A stretch of 64,000 nt of DNA, taken from contig JAGYLB010000087.1 in NCBI GenBank assembly GCA_018401055.1, forward strand, positions 62,001-126,000. Direction: 5' to 3'. The notes under the pieces are model-generated. The model was not told where the DNA came from. It saw nothing but the letters and a program-made list of their open reading frames with translations, and searched no databases. Below, piece after piece: positions 37,617 through 46,814 of this stretch. Within the stretch, counting starts at the first letter, position 1. Each line of letters starts with the position of its first letter. The position numbers and the translations under genes are program-made. The stretch comes from Roseicyclus sp. Its GTDB lineage: Bacteria > Pseudomonadota > Alphaproteobacteria > Rhodobacterales > Rhodobacteraceae.

Positions 37617-38739
37617 GGGGCATCCTGTCGAAAAGCGCGGTGACGGCCGCCGTGGCGGTCTCGGGCGCGTTGATGTGATGGGGCAGGCGTTCGACCGTGT
37701 AGGCGCGGGCCTTGGCCTCCAGCACCTCGGCGACGATGCCGCGCAGGCAGGGCGCCTCGATCGCGCCACCGGGGCGGTCCTCGTGGCTGAAGCCGCCCAT
37801 GGGGATCAGGACATGCGTGGGGGCGGTGGCGGTGTTCAGCGCCTCGGCGAGGGCCATGGCCTGCGCTTCCATCTCGGCCCCGGTCAGCTCAACGTGGGTG
37901 AAATGGCCGGTGTGGCGGTAATGCGGTCGGGCCAGATGCCCGGGCGTGAGCGTGTCGATGGCGCCCAACCCAAGAAAGTTGAGCGCGCCGGGCAACACGA
38001 TCCGGGGCAGCGCGGCCGCGCCCGTGAAGCGGTCGGGCATCGGCACGCAGACACCCGCAAGGCGCATCCGGCCCAGTTCATGAACATTCAGGTCGATGAC
38101 GCCTGCCGCCCGCCCCTCGCGGACAAAGCGCGCGAAGGCCGCGCCGCCGTAGCCGTTGGAATGAAAGACGGTCGCCACTGCGCCCCGGTCCGACAGTGCG
38201 CGCGCGACTGCCGCCCCGGCAGGCCCGGTGGCCCCGAGGGTGGAGACCGCGACGGAAGGGCCCGTTGCGGGTGTAACGGCCCGCGCGTGGGCCAGCCCCG
38301 CGACCATCGCCGCCGTCCTCTCGAAGACACGATTGAGCGTGGGGTTGACCCCTTCGATGTCGCAGAGCGTCGGGATCAGCGTGATGCCGCAATCGGCCAA
38401 GGGCGCACGAGGGTCGAAGGCAAGCGTGGTGATCAGGAGCTTGGGCAGGTCGGGTGGAAGCGCGCGCAGCACGCCAAGCGCCACCTCGCCCCCGGTCCCG
38501 CCGCCGATGGCGAGTGCGGCAAGGCAGCCCTCTGACCGGGCAGCGGCCTCAAGCCCCGCCTCCTGCGCGCGGGCCTGCATCCGGGCGAGTTTCGCCACGC
38601 CGGGCAGGACCATGCCCCCTGCCCCCAGCGAGATATCGACAGGATCGGGGACAAGCCCATGGGCCACAAGCGCGCCCGACAGCGCGGCAAGCTCCGCCCC
38701 TTTGGTCTCATGGGTGCCGATCAGCAGGACACGCGCCAC
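37609..38739 (-). CDS. Tm-1-like ATP-binding domain protein (UPF0261)
   Basis: A 376-residue soluble protein, frame intact. N-terminal MARVLLIGTHETKGAEL and GIGGGTGGEVALG-like region (AIGGGTGGEVALGVLRALP), then VFHSNGYGGAAFARFVREG and the C-terminal PMGGFSHEDRPGG. This is the UPF0261/Tm-1 family, named for the tomato protein that inhibits a viral replicase. In bacteria members lie in carbohydrate loci and their reaction is unknown. It is between the permease and aldolase genes here. Confidence 0.85.
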   Translation of the reverse strand: MARVLLIGTHETKGAELAALSGALVAHGLVPDPVDISLGAGGMVLPGVAKLARMQARAQEAGLEAAARSEGCLAALAIGGGTGGEVALGVLRALPPDLPKLLITTLAFDPRAPLADCGITLIPTLCDIEGVNPTLNRVFERTAAMVAGLAHARAVTPATGPSVAVSTLGATGPAGAAVARALSDRGAVATVFHSNGYGGAAFARFVREGRAAGVIDLNVHELGRMRLAGVCVPMPDRFTGAAALPRIVLPGALNFLGLGAIDTLTPGHLARPHYRHTGHFTHVELTGAEMEAQAMALAEALNTATAPTHVLIPMGGFSHEDRPGGAIEAPCLRGIVAEVLEAKARAYTVERLPHHINAPETATAAVTALFDRMPHD

Positions 38740-38743
38740 CGCC

Positions 38744-39679
38744 CTACCCTTTCACCGCGCCTGCCGTCATGCCGGTGATGATCTGGCGCGAGGCGAACAG
38801 CGTGAAGAGGATCGGGGGAATGGCGAGCAGCATGCCTGTGGCAAAGATCGTACCCAATCCATCGAATTCGCTGGCATTGTTCACGATCAGGATCGGCACG
38901 GTCATCGTGTCCCGATCCGCCAAGGCCGAGGCCAGCAGGTATTCGTTCCACGCGATGCGGAAGGTGAAGATCGCCGCCGCCGCCAGCCCCGGCTTGATCA
39001 GCGGCAGGACCACCATGAAAAAGGTCTGGAACGGCCCCGCCCCATCGACCCGGGCGGCCTCCTCCAGCGAATAGGGCACCTGCACGATGAAGCTTTGCAA
39101 GATCCAGATCACGAAGGGCAGGTTCATCGCCACGTAAATCAAGATGATGCCCGAATGCGTGCCCGCAAGGCAGACATCGCCCCGCCCGCCGAATATCTCG
39201 CGGATCAGCCCGCCCACCAGCCCATCGCGGTCGAGGCAAAACGCGTTGTTCCACAGGCCGAACACCGGCACCAGCAGCACGGCGGGCGGGATCATGCGGA
39301 CGGCCAGCGTGGAAAGCGACAGGCTGTCCCGCCCCATGAAGCGGAAGCGCACCAGCGCATAAGCCGCCATCGTGCCCATGATCAGCGTCAGCGCGGTCGA
39401 GACCAGCGCGATGATCAATGAGTTGAGGAAGGCCCCGCCGAACCGGATCTGGCAAAACCGGAGGTGTTCCGGCTCATACCACAAGATGTCGCACAGCGCG
39501 GTCTCGTAATTGCGGATCGTGGGCATGAACAAAAGCCCGCCCGCGCCGCTGGTGATATCCACGTCGAGCTTGAGCGAATTGGCCAAGAGCAGCAGGACCG
39601 GCCCCACCGACATGAAGATCAGCACAGCGATCAGCGCGAAAAAGGCCGGGTTCTGCCGGTCATGGGTGGGTGCGGCCAT
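38744..39679 (-). CDS. Sugar ABC transporter permease, MalG family
   Basis: A 311-residue CUT1-type permease. Six hydrophobic segments starting FFALIAVLIFMSVGPVLLLL; the ATPase-contact motif EAARVDGAGPFQTFF is present. The C-terminus ends ITGMTAGAVKG, the usual MalG-type tail. An unusually long periplasmic loop between early helices (LLFMPTIRNYETALCDILWY onward) is seen. Frame intact; 3 bp after the MalF partner. Confidence 0.92.
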   Translation of the reverse strand: MAAPTHDRQNPAFFALIAVLIFMSVGPVLLLLANSLKLDVDITSGAGGLLFMPTIRNYETALCDILWYEPEHLRFCQIRFGGAFLNSLIIALVSTALTLIMGTMAAYALVRFRFMGRDSLSLSTLAVRMIPPAVLLVPVFGLWNNAFCLDRDGLVGGLIREIFGGRGDVCLAGTHSGIILIYVAMNLPFVIWILQSFIVQVPYSLEEAARVDGAGPFQTFFMVVLPLIKPGLAAAAIFTFRIAWNEYLLASALADRDTMTVPILIVNNASEFDGLGTIFATGMLLAIPPILFTLFASRQIITGMTAGAVKG

Positions 39680-39682
39680 GGC

Positions 39683-40594
39683 TCAGCCCTCCTCCTCTTG
39701 GGTGAAGCGCAGGCGGCGGGCGCGCGCCTCTTGCCAGCGGGTAAAGGCGAACATGCCCAGCGTCAGCACCATGAGCAGCATCAGCAGGTAATTTGACATC
39801 GCCGCCGCCTCGCCCAATTCGCGGAACTCGCGGGCCGTGCGGGCGATACGCAACGCAAGGATCTCGGTCTGCAGGCCGGGGCCGCCGCCGGTGAGCACCA
39901 GAATGACCTCGAGCACCTTGAAGGCGTCGATCAGGCGCAACAGCATGGTGACGATCAGGACCGGCATCATCAGCGGCAGCTTGATGTAGATGATCTGCTG
40001 CCAGCCCGTCGCGCCGTCGATGCGCGCGGCCTCCAAAGCGGAGCGCGGCAGCGATTGCAGCGCGGCCAGCGACAGGATGAAGATGAAGGGTGTCCATTGC
40101 CAGATATCGGCGATGATGACGCTGAGAAGCGCGTTCTGCCCCAACCAGTCGACGGTGTGCAGGCCAACCGCCTCCAGGAAGCGGTTGAAGGTGCCATAGG
40201 TCTGGTGGAACATGTAGCGCCAGACAAGGCCCACCACGACAGGCGCGATCATCATCGGCAAGATGAACAGCGTGCGCAGCACCGACATGCCGCGGATGTT
40301 GCGGTCGAGTAGTAGCGCAAGGCCGACGCCCAGCACCATTTCCACGCTGACGACCGTGAAGGCGAAGACCAACGTGACCCAGAAGCTTTCGTGAAACGAC
40401 GGATCGCCCAACAGGCGCACGTAGTTGGCAAGCCCCACGAAGTCCGTCTCGCCGATGGTCTGGCTCGGGTCCCAGTCGCGGAAGCTGCCCCAGATCATGT
40501 AGGCGATGGGGTAGAACAGCGCGATCAGCATCACCAATGCCGCGGGCGCGATGAACAGGTAGGGCGTCAGGCGGTTGGCGGAGATGCGGGTCAC
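39683..40594 (-). CDS. Sugar ABC transporter permease, MalF family
   Basis: About 303 residues if started at the GTG at 40594 (VTRISANRLTPYLFIAP); the frame is open further to 40633. Landmarks: PYLFIAPAALVMLIALFYPI, WGSFRDWDPS and ATPase-contact EAARIDGATGWQQIIYIKLP. Six membrane helices, frame intact. It follows the binding-protein gene after a gap containing a stem-loop. Confidence 0.9.
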   Translation of the reverse strand: MTRISANRLTPYLFIAPAALVMLIALFYPIAYMIWGSFRDWDPSQTIGETDFVGLANYVRLLGDPSFHESFWVTLVFAFTVVSVEMVLGVGLALLLDRNIRGMSVLRTLFILPMMIAPVVVGLVWRYMFHQTYGTFNRFLEAVGLHTVDWLGQNALLSVIIADIWQWTPFIFILSLAALQSLPRSALEAARIDGATGWQQIIYIKLPLMMPVLIVTMLLRLIDAFKVLEVILVLTGGGPGLQTEILALRIARTAREFRELGEAAAMSNYLLMLLMVLTLGMFAFTRWQEARARRLRFTQEEEG

Positions 40595-40623
40595 GGGCAG
40601 GCCCTCGGGCTGTCGGTCAGGGA

Positions 40624-40658
40624 GCCGCCCCACCGCGAGGGATGCGTGGCGGGGCGGC
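40624..40658 (-). other. Stem-loop after the sugar-binding-protein gene
   Basis: GCCGCCCC and GGGGCGGC arms, extended by two more pairs after a bulged base, in the gap between the binding protein and the first permease. Same position as hairpins in the other ABC operons of this window. Confidence 0.5.
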
Positions 40659-40714
40659 GTGTCCCGCGCGCGCCCAAGATGGGGACACGGGCGCGTGCGG
40701 GCAGGATCAGGGGC

Positions 40715-42046
40715 TTACTGCCAGATGTAGTAGCCTTCTTCCTCCATTAGGGCGCGGGTGCGCTCCGCGATGCCGTCGAGTGCTGTCTGGATGTCCAGCC
40801 CCTCGGTCAGGACCTGGCTCATCGTGGTGCCGATGTCGGCATTGATCCGGCCCCAGGCGGGGATGATCGGGCGCCAGTCGGGATCGGCGAATTCCAGCGC
40901 CTCACCAAAGGCGGCCGACCATGGGTAGCGCGCGTTCAACTCCGCATTGGCATAGGTCGAGAAGCGGGACGGGTTGCCACCCGCCATGGCGACGGCCAGA
41001 TCGCCCTCGCGGCTCGTCAGCCACTGCATCAGCAAAAACGCCGCCTCGGGGTGTTCGGCGTTACGCGGGATGGCGAGGCCGAATCCGCCGGTCTGGCTGC
41101 CGCGGCGCACGCCCATCGGGTGCATCGCATAGCCGACATTGCCCACGACCTGGCTGCGCGCCGGATCCTGGAATGTCGGTGCGAAGGCGATGGAGTCGAG
41201 GAACATCGCGGCCTGCCCCTGGGCGAAGGCATTGGCGGCCTCGGCCGGGCCAAAGGCCGAAGACCCCTCGGGCCCGCAATCGACGATCTGTTGCAGCGCC
41301 TCGGCGGCGGCGACGCCAGCCTCGTTGTTGATGATCGGGTTCCACGACCTGTCGAACACACGACCGCCCAAGGGAGCCAGATGCAGCAAGAAGGCATGCG
41401 CCGCCTGATGCCCCGAAGCCGCGCGGCTGGCCACACCGCCCATGCCCGGTTCCAGTTCCGGGATACGGCAGGCCAGATCCAGCAGTTCGTCATAGGTCTC
41501 CGGCGGCGTCAGCCCGTGTTCCTCGAAAATGTCGGTGCGGTAGAACAGAACGGACGTCTCCGAGCCGAACGGCAGCCCGTAAAGCGAGCCCGTCGGCCCC
41601 GGCAGATAGCCCCGCTCACCACCCGCCACGCCGATGTTCTGGACATAGCCGTCGATCAGGTCGGCCGCGTCATAGGTGGGATCGGCCAGCCGCGGATTCA
41701 TGAAGAACGGCGCAAGGTTCCAGATTTGGTCGGCATAGACGTAATCGGCCTTGGAAAAGACGACATAGGAGATCAGGTCATAGGCGCCTTCGTCCAGAGC
41801 CAGTTCCAGCGTCTGCCGCTCGCGCATGTCGAGATAGGGCAGCATGTCCACCTCGACCTCGATGCCGGTCTGGGCGGTAAACTCGGGCAACACCTCCATC
41901 ACGGCGTTGTAATGGGGATGGGCGGGAAAGTTCACCACGAGCGTCGTTCCGGCATAGGGGGCATAGGGCCCCTCTTGCGCGGCGGCGGCGCCAGCCAGTG
42001 CCATCGCCCCCGCGATGGTGGTCGTTCTCAGCAGGGTCCTCAGCAT
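40715..42046 (-). CDS. Sugar ABC transporter substrate-binding protein (CUT1 type)
   Basis: About 443 residues from the ATG at 42046, preceded by GGGAGG at eight bases. Signal AGAMALAGAAAAQ. Mature part has TTLVVNFPAHPHYNAVMEVL, GSLYGLPFGSETSVLFYRTD and HGLTPPETYDELLDLA, typical of family 1 extracellular solute-binding proteins. Frame intact. Ligand unknown; probably a mono- or oligosaccharide or sugar acid handled by the aldolase/kinase genes around it. Confidence 0.92.
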   Translation of the reverse strand: MLRTLLRTTTIAGAMALAGAAAAQEGPYAPYAGTTLVVNFPAHPHYNAVMEVLPEFTAQTGIEVEVDMLPYLDMRERQTLELALDEGAYDLISYVVFSKADYVYADQIWNLAPFFMNPRLADPTYDAADLIDGYVQNIGVAGGERGYLPGPTGSLYGLPFGSETSVLFYRTDIFEEHGLTPPETYDELLDLACRIPELEPGMGGVASRAASGHQAAHAFLLHLAPLGGRVFDRSWNPIINNEAGVAAAEALQQIVDCGPEGSSAFGPAEAANAFAQGQAAMFLDSIAFAPTFQDPARSQVVGNVGYAMHPMGVRRGSQTGGFGLAIPRNAEHPEAAFLLMQWLTSREGDLAVAMAGGNPSRFSTYANAELNARYPWSAAFGEALEFADPDWRPIIPAWGRINADIGTTMSQVLTEGLDIQTALDGIAERTRALMEEEGYYIWQ

Positions 42047-42080
42047 ACTCGTTCCTCCCAGTTGCTGATTGTGGGCCGCG

Positions 42081-43165
42081 TCACAGCGCCCGTTCCGTCT
42101 CCGCATCGAACAGGTGCAGCCCCTCCGGCCGCACCCCGAAGCGCAGGGTTTCGCCAAGCGCCACCGGCGTCTCGGACTTGATTTCGACGGTCACGCGCGC
42201 GCCGCCGCAGTCGCAAATCAGCACCGATTGCGCGCCGACGTATTCCGAGACGACGACCCGCAGGTCGAGCGCCCGGTCGGCCGTGGCGTCAGGTGCAAAA
42301 TCGAGGTCCGACGGGCGGATGCCGAGCGTGGCCTTGCGCATCGCGGCGCGGCGCGCGCGGTCTGCCAACGCATCGGGCAGCGCAAGCGCAAAGCCGCGGC
42401 CTGTGGCGCGCAGCGTGCCGCCCTCCTCCGTCAGGTCGACGTCGAGGAAATTCATCGGTGGCGCGCCCAGAAAGCCCGCCACGAACTTGTTTGCGGGATG
42501 CCGGAACAACTCGGACGGGCTGCCCTGTTGCTGAATATGACCGCCATGCATCACCACGATCCGGTCTGCCAGCGTCATCGCCTCGATCTGGTCGTGGGTG
42601 ACGTAGATCATGTTCTTCTTCACGGTCTGGCGCATCACCGCCAGTTCCGCCCGCATCTGCCCGCGTAGTTTCGCATCGAGGTTCGAGAGCGGCTCGTCGA
42701 ACAGAAAGGTGGAGGCGTCGCGGCAGAGCGCGCGGCCCATTGCCACCCGCTGACGCTCCGCCCGACACCCGCCGGGCTTGCGGTCGAGATAGGCCGACAG
42801 GCCCAGCATCTCGGCCACCTCGCGCACGCGCTTGTCGATCTCGGCCTGCGGACGCTTTTGCAGCCGCAGGGAAAACGACATGTTCCGCGCGACATTCATA
42901 TGGGGGTAGAGCGCGTAATCCTGGAACACCATGGCGATGTCGCGGTCCTTGGGGTCAAGCGCCGCCACCTCGCGCTCGCCCATCCAGATCTGGCCGCCCG
43001 ACACGCTTCGAGGCCCGCGATCATGCGCAAAGTCGTGGATTTCCCGCAACCCGAGGGGCCGACGAGGACGGTAAACTCATGCTCGGCCATGTCGAGGTCG
43101 ATGCCATGCAGCACCTCGACCGCGCCGTAGCGTTTCACGAGCCCCTCCAGACGAATGCGCGGCAT
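42081..43165 (-). CDS. Sugar ABC transporter ATP-binding protein, MalK/UgpC type (frame breaks near 43010 and 42770)
   Basis: About 361 residues. Walker [11 protein letters not shown], Walker [17 protein letters not shown]-loop [15 protein letters not shown], and a C-terminal TOBE domain ([21 protein letters not shown]). The ABC signature appears as [11 protein letters not shown]; the other frame supplies VSGG here, so a compensating indel pair is likely and the true motif VSGGERQRV. A further break lies near 43010. First gene of the minus-strand operon, divergent from the GntR regulator. Confidence 0.88.
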
Positions 43166-43197
43166 CGAATCCCTTCCTCTTTCCTCGTTTCAGTTTC

Positions 43198-43237
43198 TGT
43201 ATACAAAGATAAAAGTAAATATCCAAATTTGCATGCA
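43198..43237. promoter_or_regulatory. Two TGYATRCA boxes in the GntR/sugar-ABC divergent promoter
   Basis: TGTATACA at 43198-43205 and TGCATGCA at 43230-43237, both perfect eight-base palindromes, 32 bp apart in an AT-rich 124-bp divergent region. Related boxes flank the hydrolase gene at 44037. Probable operators of the FCD-GntR protein encoded at 43290. Confidence 0.5.
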
Positions 43238-43289
43238 GCGCCGAAATCGGTTACGGTGAGCCTTACCCGCAAGGAGGCGGACGGCCACG

Positions 43290-43951
43290 ATGAAGGACGA
43301 AGCAACACGCACCCCGCCGCGCGGCAACACGGTCAGCCGCATCGAGGCGGCGTTGATGGATGACATCGCCATCGGCATCTTGTCCCCGGGCGAGCGGCTG
43401 GACGAGGTGACGCTGACCGAACGCTTCGGCGTGTCCCGCACCCCCGTTCGCGAGGCGCTGAGCCGCCTGACCGCGCAGGGCATCCTTGAGCCCGGCGAAA
43501 AACGCGGCGTGCGCGTGGCGCGCTATTCGCGCGAAGATCTTGCGCAAATCTTTGAAACTATGCATGAAATAGAGGCCGCCTGTGCCCGCATCGCGGCCCA
43601 GCGGCTGACGCTTCTGGCGCGCGCCGAGATCGAAACAGCGCAGGCGGCCTGCGCGGCGGCGGCACAGGCGGGCGACAAGCAGGCCTGATATGCGCGCCAA
43701 CGAACCGCTGCATGAGGCGATCTATCGCGCCACCGGCAACCCCTATCTCGCCGGTCTCGCCTCGGATTTCCGGCGCCGCACCGGGCCGTTCCGGGCCAAG
43801 AAATTCGCCACCCATGAGGATCTGATCCCGTCGGCTCAAAAACCACGAGGCGCTGATCGCGGGCATCTTTTCCGAAGATTCCAAGACCGCCGCCGACGGG
43901 ATGCGCGCCCATATGACGGCCGCCTTCCTGCAGACACTTGCCGCCAACTGA
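43290..43951 (+). CDS. GntR-family regulator, FCD subgroup (frame breaks near 43685 and 43838)
   Basis: About 220 residues over the full span. Winged helix: SPGERLDEVTLTERFGVSRTPVREALSRLT in order, with RLTAQGILEPGEKRGVRVA. The FCD domain contains MHEIEAACARIAA, NEPLHEAIYRATGNPYL and the C-terminal AHMTAAFLQTLAAN. An in-frame stop at 43686 would truncate it, but the domain resumes in the next frame, so a single inserted base is likely. Divergent from the sugar transporter; likely controls both arms of the cluster. Confidence 0.85.
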
Positions 43952-43999
43952 GGCCCCGACCGAGATTGGGGCTTGCAAATGGATGCCCGATCGTCACTT

Positions 44000-44027
44000 T
44001 GTATGCAAACTTGAATCACTGCATACG
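44000..44027. promoter_or_regulatory. Inverted TGTATGCA / TGCATACG boxes before the hydrolase gene
   Basis: TGTATGCA at 44000-44007 and TGCATACG at 44020-44027 form an inverted repeat with one mismatch and a 12-base spacer, ending ten bases before the ATG at 44037. Same box type as at 43198-43237, suggesting the same GntR protein acts here. Confidence 0.5.
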
Positions 44028-44036
44028 GAGGGCCTC

Positions 44037-44975
44037 ATGGGCGTTCAGGAAACCCGCATCTACCCGATCAACACCGGGTGGCTCGAGGCCGATCTCGGCA
44101 CCTACACCTTCTGGAAGGGACCGGCGGGCAAGAAGTTCTGGAACCCGGTCTATTGCCATTACGTCGACACCGGCACCCACAAGATCTTGATCGACACAGG
44201 GCTTTGCGACGAAGAACGCGCCACGAAATACCACCACAAGTGCCAAAAACGCGGCTGCCTGCAGGTGCATGAGCATCTGGAACAAAAGCTCGGCGTCCAC
44301 CCCGACGAGATCGACGCCATCGTCTTCACCCATCTGCACTGGGACCATGTGCAGAACATGAAGCGGTTCAAGAATGCCCGCTACATCGCCCCCAAGGCCG
44401 AGATCGAGATGGCCTACAACCCCCTGCCGCTTTACTACCGCACCTACGAGAGCGGCTATCTGGGGATCGAGCCCGCCTATGCGGGCTGCGTCTTCGAGGC
44501 GGTGGCCGAAGAATGCGAGGTGCTGCCCGGCATCACCATGTTCCACACGCCCGGCCATTCGGTCGGCCACATGGGCGTGACGGTCGCCACCTCGGCAGGC
44601 GATATCGTGCTGGCGGGCGATGCGATCTTTCAGGAACGCAACCTCGAGCCCAACCCCGAGGAAGGCTGGCGCCACTGGGTGCCCGCGCGTTTCGTCAACA
44701 GCTACGAAGGCTGGAAATCGGTCGAGGAAATCGACAAGCGCGCCGATTACGTGCTGGCCTGCCATGACGAAGGTGCCAACGCGCGCTCGGACGTCTTCCC
44801 CTACCCCGGCATGCCGATCCGCAAGCGGCGGCAGGTCATCCCCGGCTTCCAAGTTCTACTTCGGCGACATGCCTGCTTCAAGCATGGCCGCAAAGCCGCT
44901 CCCGCCATGACGCGGGCCGAGGCGGAGGTCTATCTGGCCGGGCTCACCCATCCCAAGGACATGGCCGAGCACTGA
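44037..44975 (+). CDS. Metallo-beta-lactamase-fold hydrolase, N-acyl-homoserine-lactonase-like (frame break near 44852)
   Basis: About 300 residues; GGAGG before the ATG. Zn-binding motif THLHWDHVQNMKRF (HxHxDH), later His in FHTPGHSVGHMG and Asp in VLAGDAIF. The C-terminal end is unclear: one frame gives IPGF-FYFGDMPASS...PLPP stopping at 44910, the other runs to YLAGLTHPKDMAEH at 44975. Homologs are labelled AHL lactonases, but inside a sugar cluster a sugar-lactone or other ester substrate is as likely. No luxI/R genes are near. Confidence 0.83.
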   Translation: MGVQETRIYPINTGWLEADLGTYTFWKGPAGKKFWNPVYCHYVDTGTHKILIDTGLCDEERATKYHHKCQKRGCLQVHEHLEQKLGVHPDEIDAIVFTHLHWDHVQNMKRFKNARYIAPKAEIEMAYNPLPLYYRTYESGYLGIEPAYAGCVFEAVAEECEVLPGITMFHTPGHSVGHMGVTVATSAGDIVLAGDAIFQERNLEPNPEEGWRHWVPARFVNSYEGWKSVEEIDKRADYVLACHDEGANARSDVFPYPGMPIRKRRQVIPGFQVLLRRHACFKHGRKAAPAMTRAEAEVYLAGLTHPKDMAEH

Positions 44976-44979
44976 ACAC

Positions 44980-45777
44980 GTGACGGATCGCATAACCCTG
45001 CGCCTGACCAAACTGACCGACGTCGCACCCCGTTTCGGCGCCATCGTTCTGGATCAATGGGGCGTGCTGCATGACGGCACCCGTCCCTATCCGGCGGCTG
45101 TGGCGGCGGTGGAGGGGCTCAGGCGCGCGGGACTGCGGCTCGCGGTCTGGTCCAATTCCGGCAAGCGAGCCACGCCCAACGCCCGGCGCATCACGGCCAT
45201 GGGGTTCGCCCCCGATGCCTTCGATGTGGTCATGACCTCGGGCGAGGCCTTGTGGCAAGACATCGCGCAAGGCCGCGTGACGGCGAGGCGGCTTGTGCCC
45301 ATCGAACGCGCGCCGGGCGATGCGGCGGAATGGGCGGCGGGGCTGAGCGTGACGCTGACCCCGATATCCGTGCGGCGGATGCCGTCTTGCTCATGGGCCT
45401 CGCCCGATGACGTGGACCCCGCCGCGCCTGCCGCGACACTGGCACAGGCGCGCGCGCTTGGCCTTCCGGTGCTCTGCACCAACCCCGATCGCGCCTCGCC
45501 GCGCGCGGGCGGCCTGACCGTCACCTCGCCCGGCGCGCTCGCCCATGACCATGCGGCTGCAGGCGGCGCGGTGCAGTTCTACGGCAAGCCCCACTTGGCC
45601 GTGTTCCGCGCGGTCGAGGCAGCGTTGGGGCTATCGCCCGACCGGCTCGTGATGGTGGGCGACAGTCTGGAACATGACATCGCTGGCGCGCGGTCTGCCG
45701 GTTGGGCCAGCGCCTTTGTCGAGGGCGGGCTGCATGCGGCGGATTTTGCCCAAGGCGCGCGCGAGGATGTAGGCTGA
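44980..45777 (+). CDS. HAD-superfamily class IIA phosphatase, TIGR01459-like
   Basis: About 265 residues with a GTG start. HAD motif I is VLDQWGVLHDG, motif II VWSNSGK, and the late motif MVGDSLEHDIAGARSAGW. A compensating indel pair between about 45360 and 45405 garbles the cap segment; the other frame reads DIRAADAVLLMGL there. Relatives include NagD and pyridoxal phosphatase types; the role here is probably dephosphorylation of a sugar phosphate or regulation of the pathway. Confidence 0.83.
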   Translation: MTDRITLRLTKLTDVAPRFGAIVLDQWGVLHDGTRPYPAAVAAVEGLRRAGLRLAVWSNSGKRATPNARRITAMGFAPDAFDVVMTSGEALWQDIAQGRVTARRLVPIERAPGDAAEWAAGLSVTLTPISVRRMPSCSWASPDDVDPAAPAATLAQARALGLPVLCTNPDRASPRAGGLTVTSPGALAHDHAAAGGAVQFYGKPHLAVFRAVEAALGLSPDRLVMVGDSLEHDIAGARSAGWASAFVEGGLHAADFAQGAREDVG

Positions 45778-45843
45778 TCCGGCTTGGCGACAGCCGAGGG
45801 CACCCCCTTCCCCGATTTCACGATGCCGGAGCTTGCCTGACCC

Positions 45844-46814
45844 ATGCCCGACACGCCGCCGGATTTCACAGCCTTCCGCGCCCTGTCCGCCGCCTTGGGC
45901 AAGACCCGCTCAGGGTGCAGGGGCCGGGCGGAAATACTTCGCTCAAGGCGGGCGGCGTCATGTGGATCAAGGCGTCCGGCACCGAACTGGCAGAGGCCGA
46001 GACGCGCGGGATCTTCGTCGCCGTCGACCGCGCCGCCGCTTTGGCCGAGGGCGCAGGGGCTGGCCGGTGACGGGTCGTGCAAGGCCACCGTGATCGACAA
46101 GACCGTCACGCTCCGCCCCTCGATCGAGACCAGCTTTCACACGGCCCTCGACTGGCCTTTGGTGGCCCATACCCATTCCATCGCCACGCTGACCCATGCC
46201 ATCACGCCGCAAGGCCGTGCCGCCGCCATGGACAAGCTGGCGGGCCTGCCCGCCGTTCTGGTGCCCTATGCCAAGCCGGGCCTGCCGCTGACGCAAGCCA
46301 TCATAGCCCGTATGACCCCGGCGACGCAGGTGATCGTGCTGGAAAACCACGGCCTGATCGTTTGCGCCACGGATGTCGCCGCGACCGAAGCGCTGATGGA
46401 CGAGGTCGAGGCGCGGCTGGCGATGCCTGCCCGCAGCTTGCCGCCCGACGTGCCCGCGACCGCAGCGCCTGACGGGTTCGATTGGACGGCGGAAAGCTGG
46501 ATCGCCCGTGATCCGTGCGCCTGTGCCCTGGCGCGGGCCGGGTCCTACTACCCCGATCATGTCGTCTTTCTGGGTCCGGCCCTGCCCTTGGCCGACCATG
46601 AAGGAAATCCGCCCGCGATCTTGATCAAGGGCACGGGCATCGCCCTGCGCAAGGGCGCCACGGCCTCGCAGCGCGCGATGCTGCGCTGCCTGTCGGATAT
46701 TCTGGCCCGCCTGCCCGAGGACTGGCTGCCCGAGCCCATAGGCCCCGCAGCCGAAGCCGCGCTGCTTGATTGGGACGCCGAAAATACCGGCAGGCGCTGG
46801 CGGCCCGGTCATGA
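45844..46814 (+). CDS. Second class II aldolase/adducin family protein (frame breaks near 45912, 46060 and 46780)
   Basis: About 323 residues, longer than the aldolase at 36948. Motifs GGNTSLKAGGVMWIKASGTEL, with the metal-binding His pair in LVAHTHSIATLTHA and a third His in VLENHGLIVC. The last break is one missing A in an A-run at 46783; the corrected end reads WDAEKYRQALAARS and its TGA overlaps the kinase ATG. The two-domain length suggests a rhamnulose-phosphate-aldolase-like or bifunctional relative; substrate unknown. Confidence 0.85.

Noticed and set aside
44907..44975. Separate 22-codon gene between the hydrolase and the HAD gene
   Set aside because: Although its ATG overlaps the alternative stop of the hydrolase, it is more simply the true C-terminus of the hydrolase after indel errors; listed there as an alternative.
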